Notes under the pieces: generated by a model
The model's input: the letters and a program-made list of their open reading frames with translations, nothing else
The model's database searches: none
Told to the model about the DNA's origin: nothing
Shown here: in pieces, positions 8,093-17,250 of the stretch
Numbering within the stretch: position 1 is the stretch's first letter
Layout of the letters: every line of letters starts with the position of its first letter
Origin: Clostridiales bacterium
Lineage (GTDB): Bacteria; Bacillota; Clostridia; Christensenellales; Pumilibacteraceae
DNA: 48,040 nt
Reading direction: 5' to 3'
Assembly (NCBI GenBank): GCA_029066805.1
Contig: JAIEFT010000034.1
Coordinates: 1-48,040 of the forward strand
Made by a program: the position numbers and the translations under genes

Positions 8093-10093
8093 TTATGCGC
8101 GGGCTACCTTTCTACGTCGGGCTTGAATGATTTTGATAACCGCAACGACGGCGACAAGACCTGTCGCAACGCACGCGAGAACTATAAAGAAAATGCCCCT
8201 ATCCGCAGCGTAGCCTATCGCCGCTTGATAGTAGATAAGTGAGCACGCATATGCCACAAGCGTGTGTACGCACACGGACAGTAACGCGCTTTTTATTCCG
8301 TTCTCCTTAGCGATTGCCGAAAGCGTAGCGACACACGGCACGTACAAACTTGTAAATATCATGAACGATACCGCCGCCGCACGGCTTCCGAACACCTCGC
8401 CCATGCCGCCGAGCGCGCCTATGACCGATACGACCGTCTCTTTTGCGGCAACGCCCGATATAAGCGCCGCTACAGCTCGCCACGACCCAAAGCCGAGCGG
8501 AGCGAACATCGGCGCGATTAGGCTGCTAAGCGTGCACATTATACTGTCTTCAACCCCGCCCGTAAAGCCGCGTGCTACAGAAAAGCTGCACAACACCCAC
8601 ATGATTATGCTTACCATTAAAACGACCGAACCGACGCGCGCAAGGAACGACAGCACATTGTGCCACACAACGCTGACCACGCGTTTAAGCCTCGGCACAC
8701 GGTACGGCGGCATTTCCATGATGAACTCGTCATCCTCCGCTTCGCAGTGCGATATCGTTTGCATTACCTTTAGCACCACAAGCGCCGATATAAAGCCCAA
8801 AATGTACATTGCGGCTACCGCAAAGCCGGAAAGCCCGAAATATGCGGATATCGCCGTAAACACGGCAAGCCTCGCACTGCACGGACAAAACGGCGTCGCA
8901 AATGCGGCTCTGCGCCTTGCGCCCTCGCCCGATATTCCGCGCGTAGTCAGCACCGCTGTTGCCGAGCAACCCAGTCCCAACACTACCGAGAATGCCGCCC
9001 TGCCGTTAAGTCCGAACTTTTTGAAAAAATCGTCGGTCAAGAATGCTACGCGGCTCATGTACCCGCTGTCCTGAAGTATCGCCGTCAATAAGAATATCAG
9101 TACCACCTGCGGCAAAAACGCGAGCACCGCACCCACGCCGCCCACAATACCGTCACTTAACAGCGAGCTCACCCACTGCGGCAAATCGGCTCGCACGACC
9201 AGTCCTTGCGCGCGTTCGATAAGCCCCGCCAACAGATTGGAAATAGGCTTGCCAAGCTCGAATGTGATAACAAACACCGCCGCCATTACCAACAAAAATA
9301 TAGGCAGCGCGAGCTTGCCCAAAGCAATTTTATCTAACTTCAATGTTCCTGTCGGCACGGACATGTTGTCCGCCACACCCGAGAGTATGCCGTCTATATA
9401 CCGATAGCGCAGCCTTGCCGGCGCGTCCATATCGCACGCGCACGCACTGCAAGAATCGCAATCATTTAGTTTATGCCCGCCCCTCTCCGCTATATACTCG
9501 TCGCGTTCCATAACCTTAAGCGCGACAAACTCGCTTGTCAGCCCCGCATTTGCCGCACCGCTTTGCAAGCTTACGGCAAGCTTTTTTACCGCGCCGTCAT
9601 ATACATAATCGGGCTTTTTCGGTTTTTTATCGGCGGCTACTTGCGCAGCGGACAAAATCATCGATTTGGGATTTTTGTCCTTGACCGACGTGCCTATAAC
9701 GGGCACGCCCAAGCGACTCGAGAGTAGCGTTAAATCGATTTTTCCTCGCGCCTCGTCCATCATGTTGACGGCAAGCACAACATTTCTGTTCAGCTCGGCA
9801 AGCTGCATAAACATATACAGGTTGCGCCTAAGATTGTTAACTTCAGCGACGTACACTATTACGTCGTAATCGCCGAACAGAATATGATCGCGCGTTATAG
9901 CTTCTTCCGGCGTGCGTGCGGACAGCGAGTACGCGCCGGGCAGGTCGGATATGTACACGTCGGCCTTTAGCTTTTTTGTGCGCACATCCACGGTTACACC
10001 GTGCCAGTTGCCCACAGGCTCGTCCGACCTAGTAAGCCTGTTAAACAGCGTTGTTTTGCCTACGTTGGGATTGCCGCATAACGCAATTTTCAT
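8093..10093 (-). CDS. feoB: Ferrous iron transporter FeoB
   Basis: FeoB imports Fe(II) through the cytoplasmic membrane. The 666-residue protein has an N-terminal G domain with GNPNVGKTT (residues 7-15), DLPGAYSL (about 53-60) and NMMDEA. A helical linker and a membrane domain with paired Gate-type repeats follow (FLTDDFFKKFGLNGRAAF, and the Cys-containing GCSATA and CPCSARL). Unusual for the family is a Cys cluster in the cytoplasmic linker, Cys212, Cys215, Cys218 and Cys220. feoA lies one base upstream (TGA-T-ATG), forming feoAB within a nrdR-feoA-feoB run. Confidence 0.96.
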   Translation of the reverse strand: MKIALCGNPNVGKTTLFNRLTRSDEPVGNWHGVTVDVRTKKLKADVYISDLPGAYSLSARTPEEAITRDHILFGDYDVIVYVAEVNNLRRNLYMFMQLAELNRNVVLAVNMMDEARGKIDLTLLSSRLGVPVIGTSVKDKNPKSMILSAAQVAADKKPKKPDYVYDGAVKKLAVSLQSGAANAGLTSEFVALKVMERDEYIAERGGHKLNDCDSCSACACDMDAPARLRYRYIDGILSGVADNMSVPTGTLKLDKIALGKLALPIFLLVMAAVFVITFELGKPISNLLAGLIERAQGLVVRADLPQWVSSLLSDGIVGGVGAVLAFLPQVVLIFLLTAILQDSGYMSRVAFLTDDFFKKFGLNGRAAFSVVLGLGCSATAVLTTRGISGEGARRRAAFATPFCPCSARLAVFTAISAYFGLSGFAVAAMYILGFISALVVLKVMQTISHCEAEDDEFIMEMPPYRVPRLKRVVSVVWHNVLSFLARVGSVVLMVSIIMWVLCSFSVARGFTGGVEDSIMCTLSSLIAPMFAPLGFGSWRAVAALISGVAAKETVVSVIGALGGMGEVFGSRAAAVSFMIFTSLYVPCVATLSAIAKENGIKSALLSVCVHTLVAYACSLIYYQAAIGYAADRGIFFIVLACVATGLVAVVAVIKIIQARRRKVARA

Positions 10094-10094
10094 A

Positions 10095-10310
10095 TCACCT
10101 TTCGAGTATCTTTATATTTGCGGCAACGCTTGACTGAATAACGCACGACACGTTTCCGAAGTCTACAAGCACGGAATGCGCATTACGCGCCCGCACGCGG
10201 TAGCTCGCGCCAATTAGCCCAAGCTCCGCAAGCCGACGGTGCACGGACCTGCTCCCGCCTATTTCGGATACAATGCCGCAGCTACCCGCCGAGCAATCGA
10301 ACAGCGTCAT
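10095..10310 (-). CDS. feoA: FeoA-type SH3-like domain protein
   Basis: A 71-residue cytoplasmic protein of the FeoA fold, thought to modulate FeoB. The central HRRLAELGLIGASYRV segment is the family signature (RRL..LG...G). The tail V..NVSCVIQSSVAANIKI fits the last strands. The N-terminus has two Cys residues (C6, C11). It ends one base before feoB and begins six bases after nrdR, so it should be transcribed from the nrdR promoter. Confidence 0.9.
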   Translation of the reverse strand: MTLFDCSAGSCGIVSEIGGSRSVHRRLAELGLIGASYRVRARNAHSVLVDFGNVSCVIQSSVAANIKILER

Positions 10311-10315
10311 ACACC

Positions 10316-10762
10316 CTACTTGAATGCGTTGATAAATTCGATAAACGACGTTACGTCGCGGAAGTCGCGGTACACCGACGCAAACCGCACGTATGCGATT
10401 TGGTCGAGCTCCTTGAGTCCTTCCATAACGAGCTCGCCTATCTTTTTGGACGAGATTTCCTGCTCAAGCGAATTGTATACCTGCTTTTCCACAGACGCAA
10501 CCAGAGCTTCGATATCGCGCATTGCGACGGGACGCTTTTCGCATGCCTTAATAAGTCCCGACAAAATCTTGTGCGAATCAAACTGCTGACGCGTTCCGTC
10601 ATGCTTGACTACAAGCACGGGCGTGGATTCTATCACCTCGTACGTGGTGAACCGCTTGCCGCACTGCAAACATTCGCGACGACGGCGTATGCTGTTTCCT
10701 TCGTCCGTGGAGCGCGAGTCTACAACCTTGCTTTCCGCATTACCGCAATAGATACACTTCAT
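10316..10762 (-). CDS. nrdR: Ribonucleotide reductase repressor NrdR
   Basis: NrdR is a zinc and ATP-cone repressor of ribonucleotide reductase genes. The 148-residue product starts MKCIYCG; Cys3, Cys6, Cys31 and Cys34 form the zinc ribbon, with RRRREC between the pairs. The ATP-cone (about 49-139) starts at VLVVKHDGTRQQF and ends at YVRFASVYRDF. A longer reading begins 20 codons upstream, but this start matches the family length and has GAGAGG ten bases before it. No NrdR-type operator was recognised nearby. In Clostridia nrdR is often close to ylmC and sigG, which fits the neighbouring gene. Confidence 0.96.
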   Translation of the reverse strand: MKCIYCGNAESKVVDSRSTDEGNSIRRRRECLQCGKRFTTYEVIESTPVLVVKHDGTRQQFDSHKILSGLIKACEKRPVAMRDIEALVASVEKQVYNSLEQEISSKKIGELVMEGLKELDQIAYVRFASVYRDFRDVTSFIEFINAFK

Positions 10763-10822
10763 AATACGTTTTTCCTCTCGTAAGTATGCTTGCAAACAAT
10801 AATATAACTTGTTGCATAGCAT

Positions 10823-10851
10823 ATCATAGCATATTTACAGAAAGTTGTCCA
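10823..10851 (-). promoter_or_regulatory. Sigma-A promoter of nrdR-feoAB
   Basis: Minus strand: TGGACA (10846-10851), a 17-base spacer, TATGAT (10823-10828). This is about 55 bases before the nrdR ATG, with a Shine-Dalgarno site between. Confidence 0.65.
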
Positions 10852-10905
10852 CCGATTTATCATGAGATAATTCATGCGCAAACCGATAAAAGTAAACAAA
10901 TGTAA

Positions 10906-11310
10906 TTATTCGGCAACGGCCGCACCCCAACGCTCGGAACAGTCGAACAGCATGCACTTTTCACACTGACCGTCACAGCCCTTGCCACCACCGCCGCCTT
11001 TATGTTTGGGCGGAGGCGCAGGGAGGCATTCCGGCTTGCCTGCGGGAACGCATGTGGGCGCGCCGCCCGAAAGATCGTGGATCTCGACGAGAATAACATC
11101 CTCGCCGATTTTTTGAATGCACTGCCACGGCACAAACAGATCCTGTGATTTGCCGAACACGCCGCGCTTGCCGTACGGCAATATTACACCTTTGATTTTG
11201 CCGCTGTCAACAGCGAAAATCAAGTCGATGATGTGCCCCATTCGCCGCCCGTCACTGCCGTTAATTACCTCGCGGCGCTTCAATTCGCAATAAGTCATTT
11301 CGTTTTCCAT
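10906..11310 (-). CDS. ylmC: YlmC/YmxH-family PRC-barrel protein with Cys-rich tail
   Basis: Residues about 5-80 form a PRC-barrel-like domain: CELKRREVINGSDGRRMG, then HIIDLIFAVDSGKIKGVILP and a second half ending DVILVEI. This matches the small YlmC/YmxH family linked to sporulation in Firmicutes; its molecular role is not known. Unusual here is an extra 50-residue tail, first Pro/Gly-rich, then CDGQCEKCMLFDC, a cluster of four Cys that could bind metal. The frame opens at 11310; a second Met four codons on (11298) has a better ribosome site (GGAAAA). It stands alone between the polysaccharide operon and nrdR. Confidence 0.8.
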   Translation of the reverse strand: MENEMTYCELKRREVINGSDGRRMGHIIDLIFAVDSGKIKGVILPYGKRGVFGKSQDLFVPWQCIQKIGEDVILVEIHDLSGGAPTCVPAGKPECLPAPPPKHKGGGGGKGCDGQCEKCMLFDCSERWGAAVAE

Positions 11311-11391
11311 AGCAATTGTATATGCGCCGACTGCACATTTTGCTATTGTTTTTATTAGGAATATTGTCGGTCAATATAAAGCATAAAACAA

Positions 11392-11431
11392 AAAGACTGT
11401 CGCAGGCTCAATCACGCTTACGACAGTCTTT
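11392..11431 (-). terminator. Terminator of the polysaccharide operon
   Basis: AAAGACTGTCG pairs with CGACAGTCTTT, extended by an inner four-pair stem (AGGC with GCTT). The minus-strand reading continues TTTTTGTTTT. It lies 30 bases past the rmlC stop and closes the operon. Confidence 0.85.
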
Positions 11432-11462
11432 AAATACTATTTTTACATAGATTACTTAACTG

Positions 11463-12053
11463 TTAATGCAAACTTCCCCATTTAGTATCTTTCTCGCTTA
11501 ATGTTAACGGCGAACCGTCCGCAAGCGTATATCCACTCGGATCGGCATTTCCTTTGTACTCGCCGATAACGCCCCAGTTTATTCCTATACTCGGGTCGTT
11601 CCAAGCGATGCCGCCCTCGTCGTTCGGATGATAAAAATCGGTGACCTTATAGCAGAATTCCGCAGTGTCGGAAAGCACTAAAAAACCGTGCGCAAAGCCT
11701 TCACTTATATAGAACTGTTTTTTGTTCTCTTCCGTCAGCTCCACACCAAACCACTTGCCGTATGTTTTGCTGCCTTTACGCATATCAACAGCCACGTCGA
11801 ACACACGACCTTTTATTACGCGTACAAGCTTGCCTTGCGGATATTTGATTTGATAATGCAGACCACGAAGCACACCCTTTACAGACATGCTCTGATTGTC
11901 TTGAACAAAATTCATATTCAGTCCCGCTTCTTCCATATCGCGCTTATTATACGTTTCCATAAAATATCCGCGACTGTCGCCGTGAACGGCGGGTTCTATA
12001 ATATAAAGCCCGTCTATTCCACCCACGTTCTTTTGCACCTTAATTTGTCCCAT
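11463..12053 (-). CDS. rmlC: dTDP-4-dehydrorhamnose 3,5-epimerase
   Basis: RmlC epimerises dTDP-4-keto-6-deoxyglucose at C3 and C5, the third step to dTDP-L-rhamnose. The 196-residue cupin shows the family motifs DSRGYFMETY, QDNQSMS and the substrate-site string VLRGLHYQ. YISEGFAHGFLVLS and the catalytic-side Tyr in FCYKVTDFY follow. Length is typical. It is the last gene of the operon. Its start overlaps the rmlD stop by one base (TAATG), a junction type repeated through the operon. Confidence 0.96.
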   Translation of the reverse strand: MGQIKVQKNVGGIDGLYIIEPAVHGDSRGYFMETYNKRDMEEAGLNMNFVQDNQSMSVKGVLRGLHYQIKYPQGKLVRVIKGRVFDVAVDMRKGSKTYGKWFGVELTEENKKQFYISEGFAHGFLVLSDTAEFCYKVTDFYHPNDEGGIAWNDPSIGINWGVIGEYKGNADPSGYTLADGSPLTLSEKDTKWGSLH

Positions 12054-12913
12054 TACGCTCCAATCTCCTTTAAATATCGGCTTAACGCATCACGCCAATC
12101 GGGTAAATGCGCAAATTTTGCTATATCAAGCTCACTCTTGCTCAGCCTTGAATTAAGCGGGCGCTTTGCTTGCTGCGGAACAATTTTCAAGTATTCCTCG
12201 GTTGTAACAGGATTGACATTTATCTGCTTTCCAGCTTGCTTGAATATCTCGCAAGCAAACTCGTAACAACTACAATACCCGTCATTAGTGGCATGATACA
12301 CTCCGTACTTGTCGGTCTCGATCATATCTACAAGCAGCCGCGCTAAATCGACCGTATACGTCGGCGAACCTATCTGATCGTTTACTACGTTCAATTCTGT
12401 CTTACCGCTATCGGCAAGTTTGAGCATAGTTTTAACAAAGTTTCCGCCGTTTATCCCGAACACCCAAGTAGTACGGACTATATAATACTTGTCGAGTATT
12501 TCAGTAACAAAATCCTCGCCTTGAATTTTCGTTTTGCCGTATACCGAGAGCCCTTTCCGCTCGTCTGTAACCGCATAAGGTGTCTCTCCCGTGCCTTCAA
12601 AAACATAGTCAGTGGAAATAAACGCCATTTTTGCGTCTACGCTTTTACAAGCCTCTGCAATATACTTCGCGCCGAGCGCGTTTACTTCGTAAACCTTTTC
12701 GGGATACTGCTCGGCTTTATCGACCGCTGTCCAAGCTGCGCAATGTATAACTGCGGCAGGCATAATACTGCGCACTGCTTCGCGAACCTGATTCTCGTCG
12801 GTTATATCCATGTCGTCCACGTCTACACCAATCGGCTCATGTCCGCGCCGAGTCAGCTCTTTTACAACATCATAGCCGAGCTGTCCTTTTACGCCTGTAA
12901 TCAATACCCTCAT
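12053..12913 (-). CDS. rmlD: dTDP-4-dehydrorhamnose reductase
   Basis: RmlD reduces dTDP-4-keto-L-rhamnose to dTDP-L-rhamnose with NAD(P)H. The 286-residue short-chain dehydrogenase has the N-terminal nucleotide site ITGVKGQLGYDV, the STDYVFEG motif and the catalytic YGKTKIQGE (Tyr and Lys). Length is typical. It lies between rmlB and rmlC, with one-base TAATG overlaps on both sides. Confidence 0.96.
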   Translation of the reverse strand: MRVLITGVKGQLGYDVVKELTRRGHEPIGVDVDDMDITDENQVREAVRSIMPAAVIHCAAWTAVDKAEQYPEKVYEVNALGAKYIAEACKSVDAKMAFISTDYVFEGTGETPYAVTDERKGLSVYGKTKIQGEDFVTEILDKYYIVRTTWVFGINGGNFVKTMLKLADSGKTELNVVNDQIGSPTYTVDLARLLVDMIETDKYGVYHATNDGYCSCYEFACEIFKQAGKQINVNPVTTEEYLKIVPQQAKRPLNSRLSKSELDIAKFAHLPDWRDALSRYLKEIGA

Positions 12914-13938
12914 TATCTATTCCCGTACATCTTTTCGTAATAGTTTTTGTATTCGCCGCTGATTATAGTCTCCCACCACTCGCGGTTTTCCAGATACCAT
13001 TTAATTGTCTTTTTAATGCCGTCTTGGAACTTTGTTTCGGGAAGCCAGCCCAATTCATCGTGTATCTTTGTCGGGTCGATAGCGTAACGCAAATCATGTC
13101 CCTTTCTGTCCGTAACGTAAGTTATAAGACTTTCTGGCTTGCCAAGCTCTTTACATATCAGTCTTACAATATCGATATTACGCATTTCGTTATGCCCGCC
13201 GACGTTGTACACCTCGCCCACTCTGCCCTTATGAATAATAAGGTCTATTGCTTTGCAGTGGTCGTCCACGTACAGCCAATCGCGCACATTCTCGCCCTTA
13301 CCATATACCGGCAACGGCTTATCATTTAGCGCGTTTGCTATCATAAGCGGAATAAGCTTTTCCGGGAAATGATACGGTCCGTAATTGTTGGAGCACCTAC
13401 TGATACTAACGGGCAAACCGTAAGTTCTGTGATATGCCAAAACCAACAAGTCGGCGCTCGCCTTGCTTGATGAGTACGGGCTGCTTGTGTGTATAGGCGT
13501 TTTTTCCGTAAAGAACATGTCGGGACGGTCAAGCGGCAAATCGCCGTACACTTCGTCCGTCGATACCTGATGATAGCGGTCTATCCCATACTTACGGCAA
13601 GCGTCCATAAGCGTAGAAGTGCCGATTATGTTTGTTTGCAAAAAAACGTCCGGATTTTCTATACTTCTGTCAACGTGACTTTCCGCCGCAAAGTTAACAA
13701 CGATGTTAGGGTGTTCTTCCTCAAACAGCTTATACACCGCCGCACGGTCGCAAATATCTTCCTTGACAAACCGGAAGTTGGCATTGTCGAGCACACTTTT
13801 AAGCGAAGACAGATTGCCCGCATAAGTCAACTTATCCAAACACACAATGCGATAGTCGGGATATTTATTGAGCATATGGAAGATAAAATTGCTGCCTATA
13901 AAACCTGCGCCGCCTGTAACAATTATCGTCTTTTTCAT
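12913..13938 (-). CDS. rmlB: dTDP-glucose 4,6-dehydratase
   Basis: RmlB converts dTDP-D-glucose to dTDP-4-keto-6-deoxy-D-glucose. The 341-residue protein begins with the Rossmann motif GGAGFIGSNF, has VVNFAAESHVDRSI, the catalytic STDEVYGDL (Asp-Glu pair) and YSSSKASADLL (Tyr and Lys), then SNNYGPYHFPEKLIP and ENVRDWLYVDDH. Length and motifs are standard. One-base overlaps with rmlA and rmlD indicate tight coupling. Confidence 0.97.
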   Translation of the reverse strand: MKKTIIVTGGAGFIGSNFIFHMLNKYPDYRIVCLDKLTYAGNLSSLKSVLDNANFRFVKEDICDRAAVYKLFEEEHPNIVVNFAAESHVDRSIENPDVFLQTNIIGTSTLMDACRKYGIDRYHQVSTDEVYGDLPLDRPDMFFTEKTPIHTSSPYSSSKASADLLVLAYHRTYGLPVSISRCSNNYGPYHFPEKLIPLMIANALNDKPLPVYGKGENVRDWLYVDDHCKAIDLIIHKGRVGEVYNVGGHNEMRNIDIVRLICKELGKPESLITYVTDRKGHDLRYAIDPTKIHDELGWLPETKFQDGIKKTIKWYLENREWWETIISGEYKNYYEKMYGNR

Positions 13939-14816
13939 TATACGTTCCCCTCCGCAACCTTCTTCAAGTGCTCACCATACGGCGACTTGCCGTATGCTTC
14001 AGCCGATTCCAAAAGCTGCGCTTTTGTTATCCAACCGTTGCGGAATGCCACTTCCTCAGGAGCGGAAATGGTGATTGCTTGGCGTTTACTGATCATCTGC
14101 ACAAACTCCGACGCTTCCAAAAGGCTATCCATTGTTCCTGTATCAAGCCAGGCAAAGCCGCTGCCTAATAGCTCTACATTCAAATCCCCTTGCTCAAGAT
14201 ACAGTCTATTCAAATCTGTTATTTCAAGCTCTCCACGTTTAGACGGTCTAACCTTTTTAGCATATTCCACAACGCGTTTATCGTAAAAGTACAAACCTGT
14301 AATACAGTAGTTTGACTTAGGTTTTAACGGCTTTTCTTCTACAGACAAAACTTTTCCGGTTTTATCAAACTCGACTATGCCGAATCGTTGCGGGTCGTTC
14401 ACATGATATCCGAATATTGTCGCCTTGCCGTTTTGCGCGTTATCCATGGCACGCTTCAAATACTCGTCAAAACGGTTGCCGTAAAAGATGTTGTCGCCTA
14501 ACACCATTGCGCACGGACTATCCCCGATAAACTCCTCACCGAGCAGGAACGCCTGGGCAAGCCCGTCCGGCGACGGTTGCACACAATATTCAAGCTTTAT
14601 GCCGAATTGACTTCCGTCACCCAAAAGCCGCTCGAAATTAGGCAAATCGGTTGGTGTGGATATAATGAGTATCTCTCGAATCCCCGCCTCCATAAGCGTT
14701 GACAGCGGATAGAATATCATCGGTTTATCATATACGGGCAAAAGCTGTTTGCTCGTAACTTTGGTCAAAGGATACAGTCTTGTGCCGCTACCGCCTGCAA
14801 GTATTATTCCTTTCAT
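13938..14816 (-). CDS. rmlA: Glucose-1-phosphate thymidylyltransferase
   Basis: RmlA makes dTDP-glucose from dTTP and glucose-1-phosphate, the entry to the rhamnose pathway. The 292-residue protein begins [18 protein letters not shown], the nucleotidyltransferase signature, then [16 protein letters not shown] and VLGDNIFYG (metal-binding Asp). [11 protein letters not shown]-type sequence appears as [11 protein letters not shown]. It overlaps the end of the flippase gene by ATGA and the start of rmlB by one base. Confidence 0.97.
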   Translation of the reverse strand: MKGIILAGGSGTRLYPLTKVTSKQLLPVYDKPMIFYPLSTLMEAGIREILIISTPTDLPNFERLLGDGSQFGIKLEYCVQPSPDGLAQAFLLGEEFIGDSPCAMVLGDNIFYGNRFDEYLKRAMDNAQNGKATIFGYHVNDPQRFGIVEFDKTGKVLSVEEKPLKPKSNYCITGLYFYDKRVVEYAKKVRPSKRGELEITDLNRLYLEQGDLNVELLGSGFAWLDTGTMDSLLEASEFVQMISKRQAITISAPEEVAFRNGWITKAQLLESAEAYGKSPYGEHLKKVAEGNV

Positions 14817-16372
14817 TCCGATATCTCCATATTGTTTTGTTCTATTGCATCAGCTATCTCAGCGTTTTCGGCGCTTTCGATAGGCTCGTCGTTTTTAACT
14901 TGTTCCGTATCGGCAGAAGCTGCATCTGTGGATGGTTCATTAAGAGCACTATTCTTTTTGCGTTTGAACACTCTTCCGAAAATGACCTTGATAGACTTAT
15001 AATATATCGCACAGTATACGACCACAAGCCCGAAATAAACAAGACAGCCGAGCCATAAATTTAAAAGCCAGGCGCACAGAATAAATCCAACCGTCATTAT
15101 TGCTTCTATAATAAAATCTTTAACAAGATTTACATGAACAATACGACATACGAATATTTCCGACAAAACCGATTTAAACATTGTCGCCACAACTACGCTT
15201 GCTATTACCGCTATCAGATTATCAAACACATATGCACTTAGCACAAAAAGTATAACGCCGACAACTATAGAAATAAAATTGACCAACAACAGCGATTTTT
15301 CTTTTCGGTATACCTTTAGATAATTATTGGTAAGCAAGCTGACCTTTGACGAGTAAATTATAATCGGCAAAATTATTCCGAGATACATAAGACTGTTGGC
15401 ATATTTGGGCAACCACCTATTCAGAACCCAACATCCGGGGAAATAAAACAGCATTACTATAAACAAAACCGGCGACAATATGTCGCGAATACTCTTATAC
15501 ATTTGCGGCAATTTATCCTCGTCAATACGTTTTAGCGACGGGAATAATACAACGCTGATTGCCGATACAAACGTTAAAAACACATTGGAAACACTAAATG
15601 CAAACGACACCTTGCCGAACATCAACTCGTCCCAGTGCCATTGGATTATCATTTTGGCGCTGCCGATAATGAGCACCGACGACCAGTTGGCAAGCATTAA
15701 TATAATGCCCGCAAAAACGTTTGTTTTAAGCTCGCGCAATGTTTCGCGTATAGCTATAGTTTTTCCCAGATATAAACCTCTGTTAAAAATCATGCCTATG
15801 ACAAATCCAACTAAATCGCCGCATAAATCGGCAATACAATACCAATAAAAATCATTTACTTTGCAAACCAACAGTATGCCGATAACAACGCCATACGTAA
15901 GCCGTTGCGCTATTGTCAAAAATACGTATTTGCTTATCCTATTTGTTATTTGGAACATATAGGAGCTGTACGTTACAATATTTTTAGTTACAATGCCTAC
16001 TGCGACCAGCACAAAAATTATTTTATACTGACTATCGCCGAAAGCAAGTAATGATATGCCCGAAGAAATCAATGTAGTTGCACAAGTAAAGATAAGCAGT
16101 ACCGTAAATTGCGACCGCAATCGGGCTTTGTCTAATTCCTCATAGTCGTATTTGGAATACCGCAAAACAAGTCCGTCCAAAAGTCCGAAGTGCAAAACAC
16201 CGACATATCCGACATACAGAACGTACGTTTGCCAATAAGCATACTGATACTCGTCGATAAACTTCGGAACGATAAGCGTCAGAATAAAGCTTACCGCCAG
16301 TGATATGATTTGCGCTATTATCGATATTATTACGTTAGACGCAAATTTTTTTGCTGTAATTTCTTTTGCCAT
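14813..16372 (-). CDS. wzx: Wzx-type polysaccharide flippase
   Basis: A 519-residue polytopic protein with about 12 to 14 hydrophobic segments in the pattern of the polysaccharide-transporter branch of the MOP superfamily: an N-terminal [24 protein letters not shown] and a central amphipathic loop. It should flip the undecaprenyl-linked repeat unit outward. The last 45 residues are an unusual acidic cytoplasmic tail rich in Glu, Asp and Ala. The sugar transferase that opens this operon carries a similar tail. Family assignment rests on topology, size and operon context. Confidence 0.85.
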   Translation of the reverse strand: MAKEITAKKFASNVIISIIAQIISLAVSFILTLIVPKFIDEYQYAYWQTYVLYVGYVGVLHFGLLDGLVLRYSKYDYEELDKARLRSQFTVLLIFTCATTLISSGISLLAFGDSQYKIIFVLVAVGIVTKNIVTYSSYMFQITNRISKYVFLTIAQRLTYGVVIGILLVCKVNDFYWYCIADLCGDLVGFVIGMIFNRGLYLGKTIAIRETLRELKTNVFAGIILMLANWSSVLIIGSAKMIIQWHWDELMFGKVSFAFSVSNVFLTFVSAISVVLFPSLKRIDEDKLPQMYKSIRDILSPVLFIVMLFYFPGCWVLNRWLPKYANSLMYLGIILPIIIYSSKVSLLTNNYLKVYRKEKSLLLVNFISIVVGVILFVLSAYVFDNLIAVIASVVVATMFKSVLSEIFVCRIVHVNLVKDFIIEAIMTVGFILCAWLLNLWLGCLVYFGLVVVYCAIYYKSIKVIFGRVFKRKKNSALNEPSTDAASADTEQVKNDEPIESAENAEIADAIEQNNMEISE

Positions 16373-16374
16373 AA

Positions 16375-17250
16375 TCAGTCTAGTTTAGACTTTAAAAATT
16401 GAATGATCTTTTTTTGTTCGGCACTTTTTTGTTTTTTAAATAACAAGGAATAAATGTTCTTTTTAAATCGAGCATATTTAATTCTTGATTTTACGATCTT
16501 ATTATAACTCAATCCCCATTTTTTTGCATAGTATCGATCGCTTACCAAAAGACGATCCAACACTGTCAGCTTTTTTGACGCGCTTTCCGATTCTGTGCCG
16601 CCTTCCAAATGTATTATTTTTTTGTTACCGAAAAATGCTACTTTTTTGGCTGTGGAATGCAGTTTGATACGCTTAATTAAATCGGGCTCTTCTTTATACA
16701 TGAAAATGTTTTCGTCAAATCTACCCGCTTCGTCAAACGATTCTTTACGCACAAACAAATCAGCTCCGCATATAAACATATTCTTATCAATGAATTTGCC
16801 TTTCTTTCTTCTGTATTTTTCTTTTAATGTTGCTAAGATTCCGTATTGATCGTACATAAAGAACGACGCATTATTGGACCCGTCAGGCTTTATCAGTTGA
16901 ACGCCGAACAATGCCAAATCGGAGTCTTCTTCAAATTTATCAAGCGCAAACTTAAATATAGGTTCCACCAATACCGTATCGGGATTAAGAAATAACAGTA
17001 TTTCACCCGATGATATTTCAACGCCCCTATTGTTTCCGGCTCCGAAGCCGTCGTTTTTGTTTTTGATTATTTTGATCCAATCGTAAGAACGCTTTACCGT
17101 ATCAAACAACTCATTATCAGGGCTGTTGTCAGAAACAATAACTTCCAGAGCGTCGCCTATGTCGTTATATTGACGGATCGAACCCAAACAATCCGTCAGT
17201 ACCTGTATGTTTTTATATGAAACTATTATAACTGATAATTTAACACTCAC
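16375..17250 (-). CDS. Family 2 glycosyltransferase, rhamnosyltransferase-like
   Basis: A 291-residue cytoplasmic GT-A enzyme. The start VKLSVIIVSYKN is the classic GT2 first strand; VIVSDNSPDN, NDGFGAGNNRGV and LLFLNPDTVL follow, the last giving the metal-binding Asp in the form typical of rhamnosyltransferases. A basic C-terminal helix (KKQKSAEQKKII) may contact the membrane. The initiation codon is GTG and the start overlaps the polymerase gene by 11 bases. With rmlABDC in the same operon, L-rhamnose transfer is a reasonable guess, but acceptor and linkage are unknown. Confidence 0.85.
   Translation of the reverse strand: MSVKLSVIIVSYKNIQVLTDCLGSIRQYNDIGDALEVIVSDNSPDNELFDTVKRSYDWIKIIKNKNDGFGAGNNRGVEISSGEILLFLNPDTVLVEPIFKFALDKFEEDSDLALFGVQLIKPDGSNNASFFMYDQYGILATLKEKYRRKKGKFIDKNMFICGADLFVRKESFDEAGRFDENIFMYKEEPDLIKRIKLHSTAKKVAFFGNKKIIHLEGGTESESASKKLTVLDRLLVSDRYYAKKWGLSYNKIVKSRIKYARFKKNIYSLLFKKQKSAEQKKIIQFLKSKLD

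Noticed and set aside
10857-10872. Short TTATC-ATGA-GATAA inverted repeat after the ylmC-type gene as terminator
   Set aside because: A weak AT-rich stem of five pairs without a T-run.
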